A stretch of DNA of 64,000 bases, from positions 10,043,902 through 10,107,901 of the forward strand of contig JARUPY010000474.1 in NCBI GenBank assembly GCA_029817715.1, read 5' to 3'. Below, piece after piece: positions 62,750-64,000 of the stretch. The notes beneath the pieces are model-generated. The model did no database searches. It was not told where the DNA came from and saw only the letters and a list, made by a program, of their open reading frames with translations. The position numbers were made by a program, and so were the translations under genes. Origin of the DNA: Melastoma dodecandrum (lineage: Eukaryota; Streptophyta; Magnoliopsida; Myrtales; Melastomataceae). Position 1 is the stretch's first letter; the number at the start of each line of letters is the position of its first letter.

Positions 62750-62899
62750 ATGATACCCAAATGTGTCCCAAACTATTCAAAATTGGAGTTCTACATTCGA
62801 TATTCGGGTCCCATTCGTTGCACAATGAGGAACCCCGCGCACAACATAGGCAAAGTTGTGCATGCCGCATGCTCCGAACTTGCATTTTGTGAAGCCTAA
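62750..62899 (-). repeat. 150-bp deleted monomer, copy 3
   Basis: Here CCGCATGCTCCGAACTTGCAT shows the same 16-bp loss between TCCGAAC repeats as at 40872 and 44672, but without their CATACTCC and ACATTTTCG neighbours and with TTTTGTGAAGCC instead. It is probably an independent deletion at the same internal repeat. It ends the perfectly phased core. The next unit (62900-63065) is unusually diverged (GTCTCATTCG, GAGGGACGCTGCGC, AAACCTCTGTGC). Confidence 0.85.
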
Positions 62900-64000
62900 A
62901 TGATCCCCAAATGTTTCCCAAACTATTCAAAGTTGGAGTTCCACATTCGACATTCGGGTCTCATTCGTTGCATAATGAGGGACGCTGCGCACAACATACG
63001 CGAAGTTGTGCATCCCGCATGCTCCAAACCTCTGTGCTTCCGAACTTGCATTTTTCGAAGCCTAAATGATCCCCAAATATTTCCCAAACTATTCAAAATT
63101 GGAGTTCTACATTCGACATTCGGGTCCCTTTCGTTGCACAATGAGGAACCCCGCGCACAACATAGGCAAAGTTGTGCATCCCGCATGCTCCGAACCCTGT
63201 TGCTTCCGAACTTGCATTTTTCGAAGCCTAAATGATCCCCAAATGTTTCCCAAACTATTCAAAATTGGAGTTTTACATTCGACATTCGGGTCCCTTTCGT
63301 TGCACAATGAGGAACCCCGCGCACAACATAGGCAAAGTTGTGCATCCCGCATGCTCCGAACCTTGGTGCTTCCGAAAATGCATTTTTCGATCCCTAAATG
63401 ATCCCCAAATGTTTCCCAAACTATTCAAAATTGGAGTTTTACATTCGACATTCGGGTCCCTTTCGTTGCACAATGAGGAACCCCGCGCACAACATAGGCA
63501 AAGTTGTGCATCCCGCATGCTCCGAACCTTGGTGCGTCTGAAAACGCATTTTCCGAACCGTAAATGATCCCCAAATGTTTCCCAAACTATTCAAAATTGC
63601 AGTTCTACATTCGACATTCGGGTCCCTTTCGTTGCACAATGAGGAACCCCGCGCACAACATAGGCAAAGTTGTGCATCCCGCATGCTCCGAACCTTGTTG
63701 CTTCCGAACTTGCATTTTTCGAAGCCTAAATGATCCCCAAATGTTTCCCAAACTATTCAAAATTGGAGTTTTACATTCGACATTCGGGTCCCTTTCGTTG
63801 CACAATGAGGAACCCCGCGCACAACATAGGCAAAGTTGGGCATCCCGCATGCTCCGAACCTTGGTGCTTCCGAACTTGCATTTTTCGATGCCTAAATGAT
63901 CCCCAAATGTTTCCCAAACTATTCAAAATTGGAGTTCTAAATTCGACATTCGGGTCCCTTTCGTTGCACAATGAGGGACCCCGCGCACAACATTGGCAAA
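62900..64000 (-). repeat. Array continues to the window end
   Basis: Six further complete 166-bp monomers (62900 to 63895) and a partial one follow. The first is diverged, and the rest are core-like, with GCGTCTGAAAACGC and GATCCCTAAATG variants also seen in the core. The array is cut by the window edge, so its true end and the size of the uniform core are unknown. Confidence 0.9.

Larger units (their letters stand above)
33387..64000 (-). repeat. 166-bp satellite array, - orientation
   Basis: This is the same family as the left array, reversed. I phased it by the ATGATCCCCAAATG site of each unit. From 33388 to 63896 there are 184 complete monomers: 162 of 166 bp, 17 of 165 bp, three of 150 bp, one of 181 bp and one of 180 bp, then a partial unit to the window end. 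Compared with the 181-bp form, the 166-bp form lacks GAATGAGTTCATGTG after TTTCGTTG (given on the + strand of this half). Sequence uniformity rises with distance from the switch. The array continues beyond the window. Confidence 0.97.

Noticed and set aside
38883..63899. Dozens of 111-codon + strand open frames (336 bp each) with nearly identical products, as if a tandem gene family
   Set aside because: They begin at the ATG of ATGATCCCC and stop at the TGA of the same site two monomers on. Because 166 is 1 mod 3, each frame is open for two units only. Conservation is at DNA level on both strands, and I see no codon bias, promoter or signal sequence.
541..64000. CRISPR array
   Set aside because: There are no short repeats with unique spacers; the whole 166-181 bp unit is repeated head to tail.
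541..64000. Primate alpha satellite (171 bp), suggested by the CENP-B-box match
   Set aside because: Unit lengths are 166 and 181 bp, and outside the 17-bp motif I see no resemblance to alphoid sequence. The flanking element looks plant Ty3/gypsy.
541..64000. rDNA intergenic spacer subrepeats or telomeric/subtelomeric repeat
   Set aside because: No rRNA coding sequence borders the array, no TTTAGGG runs occur, and arrays of over 60 kb with one nucleosome-sized unit fit centromeric satellite better.

Overview
The window is almost entirely one satellite DNA family. I see no functional protein-coding gene, rRNA, tRNA or CRISPR array. The monomer length (181 and 166 bp, close to one nucleosome plus linker), the roughly 63 kb of uninterrupted head-to-tail array and a decayed Ty3/gypsy retrotransposon at one edge point to a plant centromere or pericentromere, probably from a telomere-to-telomere-grade assembly. 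From memory only, 166-bp centromeric satellites are reported for Prunus (peach and relatives). That is a low-confidence species guess and needs a database match.

Layout. (1) 1-540 is AT-rich flank. From about 195 it contains a heavily decayed reverse-transcriptase fragment that ends exactly where the satellite starts, at a perfect 10-bp inverted repeat (531-555). (2) 541-33386 holds about 181 head-to-tail monomers of about 181 bp, read on the + strand. They fall into at least five subtypes that follow one another in the order d-a-b-c-c'. This forms loose higher-order repeats (HORs) of 3-6 units, most often 4 or 5, with many indels and local duplications. (3) At 33386/33387 the array reverses orientation. 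The switch is bracketed by an imperfect inverted duplication (arms about 33030-33386 and 33644-33985, 257-bp spacer). (4) 33387-64000 holds the same family on the - strand, now almost all 166 bp through a fixed 15-bp deletion. I could phase 184 complete monomers: 162 of 166 bp, 17 of 165 bp, three of 150 bp, and one each of 181 and 180 bp next to the switch. From 44822 to 62750 there are 108 consecutive monomers with no net length change. This is the homogenised, probably youngest and most centromere-like part.

What the units share. Nearly every monomer in both halves contains GTTCGGAGCATGCGGGA, which fits all nine essential positions of the mammalian CENP-B box (NTTCGNNNNANNCGGGN). One left-half subtype (type a) regularly lacks the essential central A, so box-plus and box-minus monomers are interleaved much as in human alpha satellite. 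Each unit also has a short dyad (GCACAAC ... GTTGTGC). The only + strand monomer carrying the 166-bp deletion (33181-33346) lies directly beside the strand switch. This suggests that the inverted duplication seeded the whole 166-bp array.

Every long open frame here is a by-product of stop-poor repeats. Lengths of 166 and 181 are both 1 mod 3. A local block of 165-bp units, divisible by 3, yields the longest frame, 437 codons.
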